From Sphingomonadales bacterium (GTDB lineage: Bacteria; Pseudomonadota; Alphaproteobacteria; Sphingomonadales; Sphingomonadaceae): a DNA stretch of 51,200 nucleotides. A model generated the notes under the pieces. It was given only the letters and a program-made list of their open reading frames with translations, searched no databases and was not told the DNA's origin. The DNA lies in contig JAIXQY010000076.1 in NCBI GenBank assembly GCA_027485485.1, forward strand, positions 1 to 51,200, given 5' to 3'. The translations under genes were made by a program, and so were the position numbers. This document shows positions 1 through 8,511 of this stretch, piece after piece; positions within the stretch are counted from its first letter, which is position 1; each line of letters opens with the position of its first letter.

Positions 1-962
1 ATCGCCATCATGTGCTCGGCGGTGATCACGTCCATGTTGCCGGTGGCGGTCACGAAGATATCGGCGCGCTTCACCGCCTCTTCCATGGTGACGACTTCAT
101 AGCCTTCCATCGCGGCCTGCAGTGCGCAGATCGGATCGATCTCGGTCACCATCACGCGCGCGCCGCCATTGCGCAAGGATTGCGCCGAACCCTTGCCCAC
201 ATCGCCAAAGCCCGCGACGCAGGCGACCTTGCCGGCCAGCATCACGTCGGTGGCGCGGCGGATGGCATCGACCAGCGATTCCTTGCAGCCATAAAGATTG
301 TCGAACTTGGATTTGGTCACGCTGTCGTTCACGTTGATCGCCGGGAAGGGCAGGCGGCCCTGCTTGGCCAGATCGTAGAGCCGGTGGACGCCGGTGGTGG
401 TTTCCTCCGAAACGCCCTTCAGATTGCGCACGGTCTGCGTCAAATAACCGGGACGGGCGGCGACAAAGGCCTTCAGCGCGCGCTGAAATTCCACTTCCTC
501 GGCATTTTCCGGCTCACCCATGGTCTCGCCGGCTTCCAGCCGCGCGCCCCACAGTGCGAACATGGTGGCATCGCCGCCGTCATCCAGGATGATGTTGGCG
601 GTCTCGTCACCCCAGTCAAAGATGCGGCCGACATAATCCCAATAATCCGCCAGGCTCTCGCCCTTGATGGCATAGGTGGGGATGCCAGCGGCCACCATGG
701 CGGCGGCGGCATGATCCTGAGTGGAAAAAATGTTGCAGGTGGCCCAGCGCAGATCGGCGCCCAGCGCCACCAGCGTTTCCATCAGCACCGCGGTCTGGAT
801 CGTCATGTGCAGGCTGCCGGTGATGCGCGCGCCCTTCAGCGGTTGCGCCGCGCCGAATTCGGCTCGCAAGGCCATCAGGCCGGGCATCTCGGTTTCGGCA
901 ATGGCAATTTCGCGGCGGCCGAAACCGGCCAGGCTGATATCGGCAATTGCATGATCGGCCAT
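1..962 (-). CDS. ahcY: S-adenosylhomocysteine hydrolase, N-terminal 320 codons (runs off the window)
   Basis: This enzyme hydrolyses S-adenosylhomocysteine to adenosine and homocysteine in the cytosolic methyl cycle. The minus strand reads [20 protein letters not shown] and then [12 protein letters not shown], the classic AhcY N-terminus. Further on are the substrate-domain motif [16 protein letters not shown], an [14 protein letters not shown] segment, and the NAD-binding [14 protein letters not shown] loop followed by [14 protein letters not shown]. The frame stays open to base 1, so the C-terminal part lies outside the window; the family is usually about 430-470 residues. ATG at 960-962 is chosen because homologous sequence starts just after it; an in-frame GTG at 978-980 is a weaker alternative. 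An inverted repeat about 70 bp upstream may be its operator. Family assignment is very secure. Confidence 0.97.
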   Translation of the reverse strand, partial: MADHAIADISLAGFGRREIAIAETEMPGLMALRAEFGAAQPLKGARITGSLHMTIQTAVLMETLVALGADLRWATCNIFSTQDHAAAAMVAAGIPTYAIKGESLADYWDYVGRIFDWGDETANIILDDGGDATMFALWGARLEAGETMGEPENAEEVEFQRALKAFVAARPGYLTQTVRNLKGVSEETTTGVHRLYDLAKQGRLPFPAINVNDSVTKSKFDNLYGCKESLVDAIRRATDVMLAGKVACVAGFGDVGKGSAQSLRNGGARVMVTEIDPICALQAAMEGYEVVTMEEAVKRADIFVTATGNMDVITAEHMMA

Positions 963-1030
963 GATGATGATCCAGTGCACCAGGGGAAAAGACCCGCGCT
1001 CCCTAAGCCCGGCGTGACCCGCGGGCAAGC

Positions 1031-1046
1031 ATAAAGACTGCTTTAT
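1031..1046 (-). promoter_or_regulatory. operator-like inverted repeat upstream of ahcY
   Basis: ATAAAG at 1031-1036 and CTTTAT at 1041-1046 form a perfect 6-bp inverted repeat with a 4-base spacer, about 69 bases before the ahcY start. It is an AT-rich island in GC-rich DNA. On the minus strand it includes a TATAAA string that could be part of a -10 element. Methionine-cycle repressors of the ArsR family (SahR/SamR type) are known to act on AT-rich palindromes before ahcY and met genes in Proteobacteria; linking this site to such a regulator is inference. Confidence 0.5.
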
Positions 1047-1184
1047 ATGATGCGGCGAATGGCGCGGGCGGTTGGGGCAGCGCCGGGTGCGAAAACGCAC
1101 AGACGGGCCTGATTGACTCCCGGTAGTGCAACACCGAGCATGTCAGCATCGAAGATGTCCAGATTCACAACGGGGGGAAATGCG

Positions 1185-2405
1185 ATGTCGGGTTGGTTCA
1201 GGAGAAACATCGCCTGGCTGGGTGAACTCGTGTCCGGTCGCAACCGGGCCAGCGCGGCGATCATCGAGATTTATCGCCAGTCCCTGCTCGACAATGTCTT
1301 ACAGCCTTGCCACGACACGCCGGAAACGCAGGCCCGCATCGCGGCGATCGGTGACATCCTGACTGGCGAAGGCCCGTGGGCCCTCGGCCAACTCTACAGC
1401 ATCGAGGCCGAATTGTGGAGCTACTATACCGACGCCACCGTATTGGCGCGCTTCTGGTCGGTGCTGGATCGCTTTGATCGGGTGGTCTCGGCCCATTCGC
1501 GCAATGCCTATGCCCAGACCGTGCCGGCCTCCACCGATCCGAAATGGAGCGAAGCCGATTTTGTCCGCCACCAGGCCTTGAGCCTGATCGATACGATCCA
1601 GAACACCCAGATGGTCAATCTGGAACGCGAACGCTTCACCAACATGCTGCGCAGCGCGATCTTCGCCATTGCCCTGGGCCTTTCCGCGGCGCTGCTTGGC
1701 CTGGTGACCTATGCGATCATCAACCCGGAACCGGGGCTGGTCGATTTCTATGCCATATTGTTCGTGCTGGGCACGCTCGGGGCCTGTGTCTCCTATGTCC
1801 GCCGCCTGCAGGGCGCGGTGGAGCATAATGCGCTGGCCGGCGATGGGCTGTCGGAACTCAACATGATTGCCAACAACCGCATCACCGCGCTGTCCACCCT
1901 GCTGGTGGGCGGCGTCTTTGCCATCATCGTCTATTGGCTGGTGCTGAGTTCGGCCTTTGCCGCCCTGATCCCGGCGCAGAATGACCAGCCCGGCCTGTCG
2001 GTGAGCGTCATGACCACCGAAAGCCTGTTGGCCGGCGCCACGGCCGAACTGGCCACGCGCGAAGAGCAACTGAAAGCCGCGCCCGATAACGCCGGCCTTG
2101 CCGCAGAGGTCGCCGCCAAACGCACCGAGGTGAACAGGCTGGCCGCCGATATTGCCCGCATGAAGGGCGAACTGGCCAGTTTTGGCCCGAAAGCCGCTGC
2201 GGCCAAGGATTGCCCCGCCACCGGCACCACGGCCGCGCCGGCCTGCCAGCCCTCCTTCGGCCAGCGCTCTGCCACGGTGATGGAACTGGCCGATGCCCGC
2301 AGCTTCTATCTGATGCTGGTGCTGGCGTTCCTGGCCGGCTTTGGCGAACAATTCGTGCCCGACGCGCTCGACAAGCTGTCCCGCCGGATGAAGAGCCAGG
2401 GTTAG
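1185..2405 (+). CDS. membrane protein of unknown function with a periplasmic or cytoplasmic coiled coil
   Basis: I do not recognise a named family. The protein is 406 residues. A soluble helical N-terminal part (about 1-155) is followed by hydrophobic segments near residues 158-180, 188-205 and 233-262. A charged, Ala/Glu-rich stretch at about 275-330 looks like a coiled coil. A last hydrophobic segment near 378-397 ends in AGFGEQFVPDALDKLSRR; similar AGF-E-FVPD endings occur in other bacterial membrane proteins of unknown role. ATG at 1185 is preferred over the upstream in-frame codon at 1113 because a G-rich stretch (cggggggaaa) sits just before it and the extra N-terminus is low-quality sequence. 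It is a single gene, divergent from ahcY. Confidence 0.8.
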   Translation: MSGWFRRNIAWLGELVSGRNRASAAIIEIYRQSLLDNVLQPCHDTPETQARIAAIGDILTGEGPWALGQLYSIEAELWSYYTDATVLARFWSVLDRFDRVVSAHSRNAYAQTVPASTDPKWSEADFVRHQALSLIDTIQNTQMVNLERERFTNMLRSAIFAIALGLSAALLGLVTYAIINPEPGLVDFYAILFVLGTLGACVSYVRRLQGAVEHNALAGDGLSELNMIANNRITALSTLLVGGVFAIIVYWLVLSSAFAALIPAQNDQPGLSVSVMTTESLLAGATAELATREEQLKAAPDNAGLAAEVAAKRTEVNRLAADIARMKGELASFGPKAAAAKDCPATGTTAAPACQPSFGQRSATVMELADARSFYLMLVLAFLAGFGEQFVPDALDKLSRRMKSQG

Positions 2406-2416
2406 GCGCAGCGGGC

Positions 2417-2539
2417 GGCCTGTCCTACACCGGCAGAATCTGCCATGCTCAAAAATGGGCCCTGCTGGTGACCGGCTGGCAAAAATCCACTGTTTACAAG
2501 CCCCAATCCCGCCGGATTCGTCAAATGTGTCAAAATTGA
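2417..2539 (+). repeat. shared upstream element, copy 1 (before the prolyl oligopeptidase gene)
   Basis: This non-coding stretch shares two blocks with 15701-15804 on the other strand. One end carries GGCCTGTCCTACAC (14 of 14 identical). The other end is a 35-base block (2505-2539) that begins AATCCCGCC, contains two GTCAAA-type direct repeats and ends in AATTGA, with 4 mismatches between copies. A CTGGCA word lies at the same distance (29 bases) before the 35-base block in both copies. A small palindrome, GGCAGA-A-TCTGCC at 2432-2444, is specific to this copy. The element points toward the start of the downstream gene 113 bases away. It may be a promoter/operator region or a short dispersed repeat. 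Confidence 0.6.
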
Positions 2540-2651
2540 AGATCGGCCGTCGGCCCTCCCCAGTCCTGCTGCTGCCCGCAGATTGCGGCTGGAAAAACCG
2601 GGCGCGCACCGCCATGGTGCGTGCATTCCCCCTCCTTCAGGAGATCCGGCC

Positions 2652-4745
2652 GTGCGCCTGATTGTTGCAGCGATAATGATGATGACCTCTGCCGCCGCTC
2701 TTGCCGCTCCCATTGCCTATCCGGCCACCAGAACCGGCCCCGAGGTGGAGGCCCGCCACGGCATCAGCGTGCCCGATCCCTATCGCTGGCTGGAAGCCGA
2801 TGTGCGCACCGATGCCGGCGTGGCGCAGTGGGTGGAGGTGCAGAACGGCGTCACCATGGCCTATCTGGCCGGACTGCCAAAGCGTGACACTATCCGCACG
2901 CGGCTGACCGAACTTTATAATTATGAGCGTTTTGGCCTGCCGCGGGTGAAGGGCGGGGTGCAATTCTTCTCCCGCAATAGCGGCCTGCAGAACCAGTCGG
3001 TGCTTTACGTTCAGGCGCCCGGTCAGGAGCCCCGCGTGCTGATCGATCCCAACCCCTGGGCCAAGGATGGCGCCACCGCGTTGGCCGAATGGCAGCCATC
3101 GGCCGATGGCAAATTGCTGGTCTATGCCGTGCAGGATGGCGGCACCGATTGGCGCACGCTGAAGCTGCGCGATGTCGCCACCGGGGCTGATCTGCCGGAT
3201 GTGATCGAGTGGGTGAAATCCAGCGCGATCTCGTGGAAGAAGGATGGTTCCGGCTTTTATTACAGCCGCTTCCCCGAACAGTCCGGCCCGAAATATCTCG
3301 GCGTCAGCCTCAACCAGAAGCTGTATTTCCACAAGCTGGGCACGCCGCAATCGGCCGACACGCTGATCTTTGAAACACCGGAGCATCCCAAGCGCGGCCA
3401 TTATGGCCAGGTGACGGACGATGGCCGCTGGCTGGTGATCACCACCTCGGAAGGCACCGACAGCCGCTTTGAAGTGCGGGTGGTCGATCTGGCCACCGGT
3501 GGTGCGCCGCGGGCGCTGGTGACCGGGCTGGAATTTGACTGGTCGCTGGCTGGTTCGGCAGGCGACACGCTGTATTTCCGCACCAACAAGGGCGCGCCCA
3601 AGGGCCGCGTGGTTGCCATGAATGCCCGCACCGGCGCCATCAGCGCGCTGGTGCCGGAAGCCGCTGCCACCATCACCGGCGCCTCGCTGGTGGGCAAGAG
3701 GCTGGTGGTGGAAACGCTGGAAGACGCCAAGTCGGTCGTGCGGCTGCATGAACTGGACGGCAAGCCGGTGGGCGTGGTGCCCTTGCCCGGCATCGGCACC
3801 GCCGGCGGCTTTGAATCATCGGATGATGGCAAGACCTGGTTTGCCTTCTCCAGCTTTGCCACGCCGGGTTCGATCTGGCGCTATGATGCCGCCACCAACA
3901 AGGCCGAGGTGGTGCGCCAGGCCAAGGTGGCGTTCAATCCGGCCGATTATGCCGTCAGCCAGATCTTCTACACCTCGAAGGATGGCACCAGGGTGCCGAT
4001 GTTCGTGGCGCACCGCAAGGATCTTGACCTGTCCAAACCGCACCCGGCGCTGCTCTACGCCTATGGCGGGTTTGATATCAGCCAGACGCCGGGGTTCAGC
4101 GTCAGCCGGCTGGTGTGGATGGAAATGGGCGGCATCTTCGCGTTGGCCAATATCCGCGGCGGCGGCGAATATGGCGCGGCCTGGCATGATGGCGGCCGCC
4201 TGCTCAACAAGCAGAATGTGTTCGATGATTTCATCGCCGCCGGTGAGGCGCTGGTGGCCAGGGGGCTGACCAGCAAGGGCCAATTGGCCATCCAGGGCGG
4301 TTCCAACGGCGGCCTGCTGGTGGGGGCCGTCACCAACCAGCGCCCCGATCTGTTCGCTGCCGCGCTGCCGGCGGTGGGCGTGATGGACATGCTGCGCTAT
4401 GCCAACTGGACTGCCGGGCGTTACTGGGTGGATGATTATGGCGATGTGACCAAGCCGGAATTTTTCCGCTACAATCTGGGTTTCAGCCCCTATCACAACG
4501 TGAAATCGGGCAAGGATTATCCGGCCATATTGGTGACCACGGCCGACACCGATGACCGGGTGGTGCCGGGCCACAGCTTCAAATATGCGGCGGCCTTGCA
4601 GGCGGCGCAGATCGGCGACAAGCCGCACCTGATCCGCATCGAAACCCGCGCCGGCCATGGCAGCGGCAAGCCGACTGACAAGATCATCGCCGAAGCGGCC
4701 GATCTGTGGGCCTTTGCCGGTTACTGGACGGGTCTTACGAAATAG
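2652..4745 (+). CDS. secreted prolyl oligopeptidase family (S9A) serine peptidase
   Basis: This is a probable periplasmic peptidase that cleaves proline-containing peptides. The protein is 697 residues and has a signal peptide (MRLIVAAIMMM, then an Ala-rich stretch ending near AALAA). A seven-bladed propeller region is followed by a C-terminal alpha/beta hydrolase domain. The catalytic triad is visible: Ser551 in GGSNGG, an Asp in DTDDRVVP (near residue 635) and His669 in RAGHGSGKPTDK. The start is GTG at 2652, with AGGAG eight bases ahead; an in-frame ATG at 2583 would add 23 non-homologous residues before the signal peptide. Its stop overlaps the convergent DUF454 gene by 11 bases. The shared upstream element at 2417-2539 precedes it. 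Confidence 0.93.
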   Translation: MRLIVAAIMMMTSAAALAAPIAYPATRTGPEVEARHGISVPDPYRWLEADVRTDAGVAQWVEVQNGVTMAYLAGLPKRDTIRTRLTELYNYERFGLPRVKGGVQFFSRNSGLQNQSVLYVQAPGQEPRVLIDPNPWAKDGATALAEWQPSADGKLLVYAVQDGGTDWRTLKLRDVATGADLPDVIEWVKSSAISWKKDGSGFYYSRFPEQSGPKYLGVSLNQKLYFHKLGTPQSADTLIFETPEHPKRGHYGQVTDDGRWLVITTSEGTDSRFEVRVVDLATGGAPRALVTGLEFDWSLAGSAGDTLYFRTNKGAPKGRVVAMNARTGAISALVPEAAATITGASLVGKRLVVETLEDAKSVVRLHELDGKPVGVVPLPGIGTAGGFESSDDGKTWFAFSSFATPGSIWRYDAATNKAEVVRQAKVAFNPADYAVSQIFYTSKDGTRVPMFVAHRKDLDLSKPHPALLYAYGGFDISQTPGFSVSRLVWMEMGGIFALANIRGGGEYGAAWHDGGRLLNKQNVFDDFIAAGEALVARGLTSKGQLAIQGGSNGGLLVGAVTNQRPDLFAAALPAVGVMDMLRYANWTAGRYWVDDYGDVTKPEFFRYNLGFSPYHNVKSGKDYPAILVTTADTDDRVVPGHSFKYAAALQAAQIGDKPHLIRIETRAGHGSGKPTDKIIAEAADLWAFAGYWTGLTK

Positions 4746-5109
4746 GCGGCTTTGGCCCGCCGGGGCGGGTGAGGATGAACAGGCAGGTGGCCGGCAGGAT
4801 CACCGCCTGGATGATGATCACCCGCTCCGGCGCGCCCAGCACGAAGGACAGGCCGAACACCGCCGCCATCGACAGCACCGCAAACAGCTTGGCCCGCGGG
4901 GTGATGGCGCCATGCCGGTGCCAGTTGACGATCATCGGCCCGAAGGTGCGATTGGCCAGCAGCCAGGCGTGCAGCCGCGGCGAGCCATTGGCAAAGGCCC
5001 AGGCCGCCAGCAGCACGAACGGCGTGGTGGGCAGCAACGGCAACACGATGCCGGCGATGCCAAGCGCCAGGCTGGTGCAGCCCAACAAGATCCACAGCGG
5101 CCGGAACAT
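4735..5109 (-). CDS. DUF454 (YbaN-like) inner membrane protein
   Basis: This is a 124-residue membrane protein of the DUF454/YbaN family, whose biochemical role is not established. The visible family marks are GIAGIVLPLLPTTPFVLLAAW near the N-terminus, then FANGSPRLHAWLLANRTFGP and the W-RHGAI-P-AK segment, followed by two more hydrophobic helices. It is the last gene of a minus-strand run, 41 bases after the polysaccharide synthase stop, and its end overlaps the prolyl oligopeptidase gene tail-to-tail. Co-transcription with the polysaccharide genes is likely from spacing, but a role in that pathway is not shown. Confidence 0.88.
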   Translation of the reverse strand: MFRPLWILLGCTSLALGIAGIVLPLLPTTPFVLLAAWAFANGSPRLHAWLLANRTFGPMIVNWHRHGAITPRAKLFAVLSMAAVFGLSFVLGAPERVIIIQAVILPATCLFILTRPGGPKPPIS

Positions 5110-5150
5110 GCCCCAGCCATAGCAGGCGGATGCGGCGGCGCCAGTGGTGA

Positions 5151-7256
5151 TCAGGCCCGCCGGGCGGTCTGCGACGTTGCCGCCAGCGCTGCCGGTGGCA
5201 TGACCAGGGTCTGCTTGGGCAGCCGGTCATCGCCGGGTGCCGGCCGTTCCGGGGCGCGGCCGGCGGCTTGGCCCGGCAACCGCATGTCGGCTGTGACGAT
5301 GCGGGTGAGCATGGCGCTTGTGGCCTGCCACATCGGCACATGAACGGCCGCGCTGTTCATGCCGTTGGTGAACAGGCTGACGATCAGCCGGTCCCGGGTG
5401 GGGCTGTCTTCGCCGGTGAAGGCAATGCCGATGCGGCCGCCGTGGCAGCGGGCGACGGTGCCATCGATGCTGCCGATGCCGCGCAGCCGCACCCGCACCG
5501 GCTCGCCCTTCACCAGCCCCTCACCGGCGAGCGCAATGCCCGATACCGAGATATCGAGCCCGCGGGCCAGCGTGGCGTGGCGGGCATCGCGCCGCCAGAT
5601 CGCCACCTGATCATCCAGGGCAAAGCGCTCCTCGGCCCGCAGCGCCGGCCGGCCGAGGCAGAGCATGGCGGCCAGGAACAGCACGAGGATATTCACCAGG
5701 CCCCAGAAGGCCACCATCGGCACCAGCGCGCCCTGGGCCACGATGCGGGTTTCGGGGATGGCGTTGATCACCAGCCCGGCCAGCGTCGCCAGCATCAGGG
5801 CGGTGGCGCCCAGGAAGATGCCGCGCTGATACCCGCCGCCGGCCGCGTCCGATCCCTTGGGCGTCACCTTGAAAGCGTGGCCGTGCGGCTTGAACAGCGT
5901 CTTGATGATGACCGGCAACAGGCGGAAGCTCTGGAACGTGCCGAGCACCTGCGCTGCAATCGGGAAATAGCGGCCACCGCCCAGCAGCACGATACCGCCC
6001 ACCTGCGCCACCACCATCGGCACCAGATAGAAGATGGCGCTTTCCGCCGTGACGCCCACCAGTGGCGCGATATCGAAAAACAGGAACACCAACGGCGAGA
6101 CGATCGAAGTGAGCATCATCAGCGCCTGGCTGAGCCAGGCCGTGGGCAGGAAGAAAAGGCGGTGACGCAAGGCGTGGCCGCGGCCGAGCGGACCGGACTT
6201 GAGGAACAAGATCTGCATCGCGCCCTGCGCCCAGCGGGCCCGCTGCACGAAGAACGCCTCAAGGCTTTCCGGCGCCAGCCCGAACGCCAGCGGCTCGTTC
6301 AGATAGCGGGTGACATAGCCCTTCTGCAGCAACGCCAGCGACAGCAGCATGTCTTCGGTGATCGATCCGGCCGGCAAGCCGCCGCCGATGGCGTCAAGGG
6401 CTTCACGCCGGGTGATGCTGTTGGACCCGCAGCAGAAGCCGGCATCCCAGCCATCGCGGCCGGGCATGATGGCTTCGAAAAAGAAGCGCTGATCATCGGG
6501 CAGCGCGTCGCGCAGGGCGAGATTCTGCTGCAGCGGATCATGGTTGTAGAAACTGTGTGGCACCTGGACGATGCCGATGGCCGGATCGTCGAAGAAGCCC
6601 ATCGTGCGTTTGAGGAAGCCTCGTTGCGGCACGAAGTCTGCGTCGAACACCGCCACGAATGGCGCGTCTGTCACCGTCAATGCATGGTTGATATTGCCGG
6701 CTTTGGCATGAAGATTGTCGGGCCGGGTGATATAGCCGGCGCCCTTGGCCGCACACAGATCGCGCAGCCAGGCGCGGCGGCCATCATCGGCCACCCACAC
6801 GTTCAGATTGGGCCAATCCAGGGCCAGTGCGCCGAGGATGGTCTTTTCCAGCACCTCGATGGGTTCGTTGTAGGTGGCGATGATCAGATCGACTGCGGGC
6901 CACTCATGCCGCGGCCGCAGCGCCAGCCGCGCCTCACCGGCATCGGCCTCTGTGCTGCGGTTGGTGCGGCGCATCAGGGCGGCGAACAGGATGGCGGCAT
7001 CGAACAGGCCGAACAGTTCGACCGCCAGGCAGAAGAGCGCAAAGCCCAGCGCCGTCCAGCCGGCATCCCAGGGAATGGTGACGGTGAGGCGCCAGTGCAG
7101 ATAGGCCCCGACCACCATCGCCACCACCGCCACGATGCCAGCGCGAGTGGCCTGCCGCTCCAGCCCCGCCAACGGCGCCAGCAGCAACCCGGCCACGCAC
7201 AGCAGCAGCGGCGCCGCCACCAGCAGGGTTGGCGCGGTATCGAGGGGTGGGATCAT
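5151..7256 (-). CDS. GT2 polysaccharide synthase with C-terminal PilZ domain (cellulose-synthase-like)
   Basis: This is a predicted inner-membrane processive glycosyltransferase that polymerises and exports a polysaccharide. The protein is 701 residues. Two N-terminal helices precede the GT2 domain, where the processive-synthase signature is complete: D157-D158, D205-x-D207, T300-E301-D302 and Q338-x-x-R341-W342. Several membrane helices follow (about 365-530). The C-terminal PilZ domain (about 550-640) shows R555-R556-x-x-R559 and D568-x-S570-x-S572-G573, the c-di-GMP binding pattern, so synthesis is probably activated by c-di-GMP. ATG at 7256 has GGGGAA just upstream; a long in-frame extension overlapping the neighbouring gene is rejected. 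The gene lies 16 bases after the HlyD-type gene. The polymer is unknown: no BcsB-like partner or cellulase is seen here. Confidence 0.93.
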   Translation of the reverse strand: MIPPLDTAPTLLVAAPLLLCVAGLLLAPLAGLERQATRAGIVAVVAMVVGAYLHWRLTVTIPWDAGWTALGFALFCLAVELFGLFDAAILFAALMRRTNRSTEADAGEARLALRPRHEWPAVDLIIATYNEPIEVLEKTILGALALDWPNLNVWVADDGRRAWLRDLCAAKGAGYITRPDNLHAKAGNINHALTVTDAPFVAVFDADFVPQRGFLKRTMGFFDDPAIGIVQVPHSFYNHDPLQQNLALRDALPDDQRFFFEAIMPGRDGWDAGFCCGSNSITRREALDAIGGGLPAGSITEDMLLSLALLQKGYVTRYLNEPLAFGLAPESLEAFFVQRARWAQGAMQILFLKSGPLGRGHALRHRLFFLPTAWLSQALMMLTSIVSPLVFLFFDIAPLVGVTAESAIFYLVPMVVAQVGGIVLLGGGRYFPIAAQVLGTFQSFRLLPVIIKTLFKPHGHAFKVTPKGSDAAGGGYQRGIFLGATALMLATLAGLVINAIPETRIVAQGALVPMVAFWGLVNILVLFLAAMLCLGRPALRAEERFALDDQVAIWRRDARHATLARGLDISVSGIALAGEGLVKGEPVRVRLRGIGSIDGTVARCHGGRIGIAFTGEDSPTRDRLIVSLFTNGMNSAAVHVPMWQATSAMLTRIVTADMRLPGQAAGRAPERPAPGDDRLPKQTLVMPPAALAATSQTARRA

Positions 7257-7272
7257 GAGTTCCCCAATTCCT

Positions 7273-8463
7273 TCAATTCCAACGCGGAAAGCGCACTTCC
7301 GCCAGCCGGCCAACATCGCAGCGCCGGGCCAACGTGGCAGGCAGTGGCAGGCTGATCTGTACCGAAAGCGCCCGCGCCTCCTTGTCGGGATTGGCGGCCA
7401 GCATGGCGCCATCACGCTGCGCTGCCGCGCCCACGATGGAGGCAACCCGGCCATCGAGCCAGACATCGCTGCCGATCAGCCGCACCTTGGCTGGCGTGCC
7501 GGGCAGGATTGCCTCCATCCGCCGTTCCGGCAGCGCCACCTCGACATAGCGGCGATTGCAATCAACCAGATCGATCAGGCTGCCACCTTGTGCCACCGTG
7601 GTGCCCTTTGGTGCCGGCTGTGACCAAACCACGGTGCCGGCTGGCAGCACGGCATCAAAGGCGCTGGCCCGCGCCATCCGCTCCTCCTCGGCGCGGATCT
7701 GCAGGGCCAGTTCGGCCAGCCGGGCATCGGCATCGGCGACCACGCTTTCCAGCTCCTGCCGGCGCAGCAACAGCCGGTCGCGCTGCTGGTCGCCATAGGG
7801 CGCATCCATGGCAGCCCCGGCCAGATAGAGGCCGCTGTTCGCCGCCCGCGTCTCGATGGCCAGCGCCTTGGCCTGATCTTTCAGCATGGCGCAGCGGCGG
7901 GCGCTGGCCAGGGCCTGGGCGCGCAGCCGGTCGCGCTGGGTGAAGGTGGCAAAGCGCTGCTCGGCCAGCGCCTCGATCCGGTCACGCTGCAGCACCGCTT
8001 CAGCGGCTTCGGCTTCGCAGCCGGCCAATGCCTGATGCGCCGCATGGGTGGTGGCGGTGAGCCGCGCGCTGGCGGCCTGGCCAAAGCGGGCAGAGCGGCT
8101 GACGGCGCGGGCGCTGGCGGCGCCCAGTTCCTGGATCTGGCGCAGAGCCAGATCGCGGGCACTGATCAGGGCGGCCTGCTGGCCTTTCAGCCCGGCCAGC
8201 GGCCCGGTATCGAGAATGCGTGCCGTCACCAGCCGGGCGGTGCGCGTGGCAGTGATGGCGGTGCCCGGCGGTGGCAGTTCGCTTGCCACCAGCCCGGATA
8301 TGGGGGAGGCCATGCGGATCAGCGGCGCGTTGACAAAGGCCTCCCCGCCAACCTCACTGGTGACATAGGGGGCAAAGGCCCACAGGCCCAGCGCCGCCAT
8401 GCTGGTCGCCACGGCAACGCGCACCTGGTTGGATCGGATCAACTGTTCGAAACGGCCGGCCAT
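7273..8463 (-). CDS. HlyD-family membrane fusion (periplasmic adaptor) protein
   Basis: The protein is 396 residues. It has one N-terminal membrane helix (about 17-35), then a half-lipoyl/barrel segment (VNAPLIRMASPISGLVASE), a long alpha-helical hairpin rich in Ala, Arg and Glu (about 90-280), the second lipoyl half (LPAGTVVWSQPAPKGTTVAQGG), and a beta-barrel end with PGTPAKVRLIG. This is the HlyD/EmrA-type layout. Known relatives such as Alg44 pair with GT2 synthases to guide a polymer through the periplasm. Here the adaptor lacks a PilZ domain, which the next gene carries instead. The start at 8463 has an AAGGG stretch just upstream. Encoded between hisN and the synthase, it most likely serves the synthase. 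Confidence 0.88.
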   Translation of the reverse strand: MAGRFEQLIRSNQVRVAVATSMAALGLWAFAPYVTSEVGGEAFVNAPLIRMASPISGLVASELPPPGTAITATRTARLVTARILDTGPLAGLKGQQAALISARDLALRQIQELGAASARAVSRSARFGQAASARLTATTHAAHQALAGCEAEAAEAVLQRDRIEALAEQRFATFTQRDRLRAQALASARRCAMLKDQAKALAIETRAANSGLYLAGAAMDAPYGDQQRDRLLLRRQELESVVADADARLAELALQIRAEEERMARASAFDAVLPAGTVVWSQPAPKGTTVAQGGSLIDLVDCNRRYVEVALPERRMEAILPGTPAKVRLIGSDVWLDGRVASIVGAAAQRDGAMLAANPDKEARALSVQISLPLPATLARRCDVGRLAEVRFPRWN

Positions 8464-8511
8464 ATCTGCCCTTTCCTGCTGGCACAGGAAACGGCGGCGG
8501 CGGCGGCGGGT

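Noticed and set aside
12-1034. Long plus-strand open frame opposite ahcY
   Set aside because: It is His/Gly/Arg-rich antisense sequence with no family motif; the opposite strand is unmistakably AhcY.
8491-8511. CGG triplet run between hisN and the HlyD gene
   Set aside because: About five to six triplets in GC-rich DNA is not unusual, and it is outside coding sequence; no functional claim is justified.
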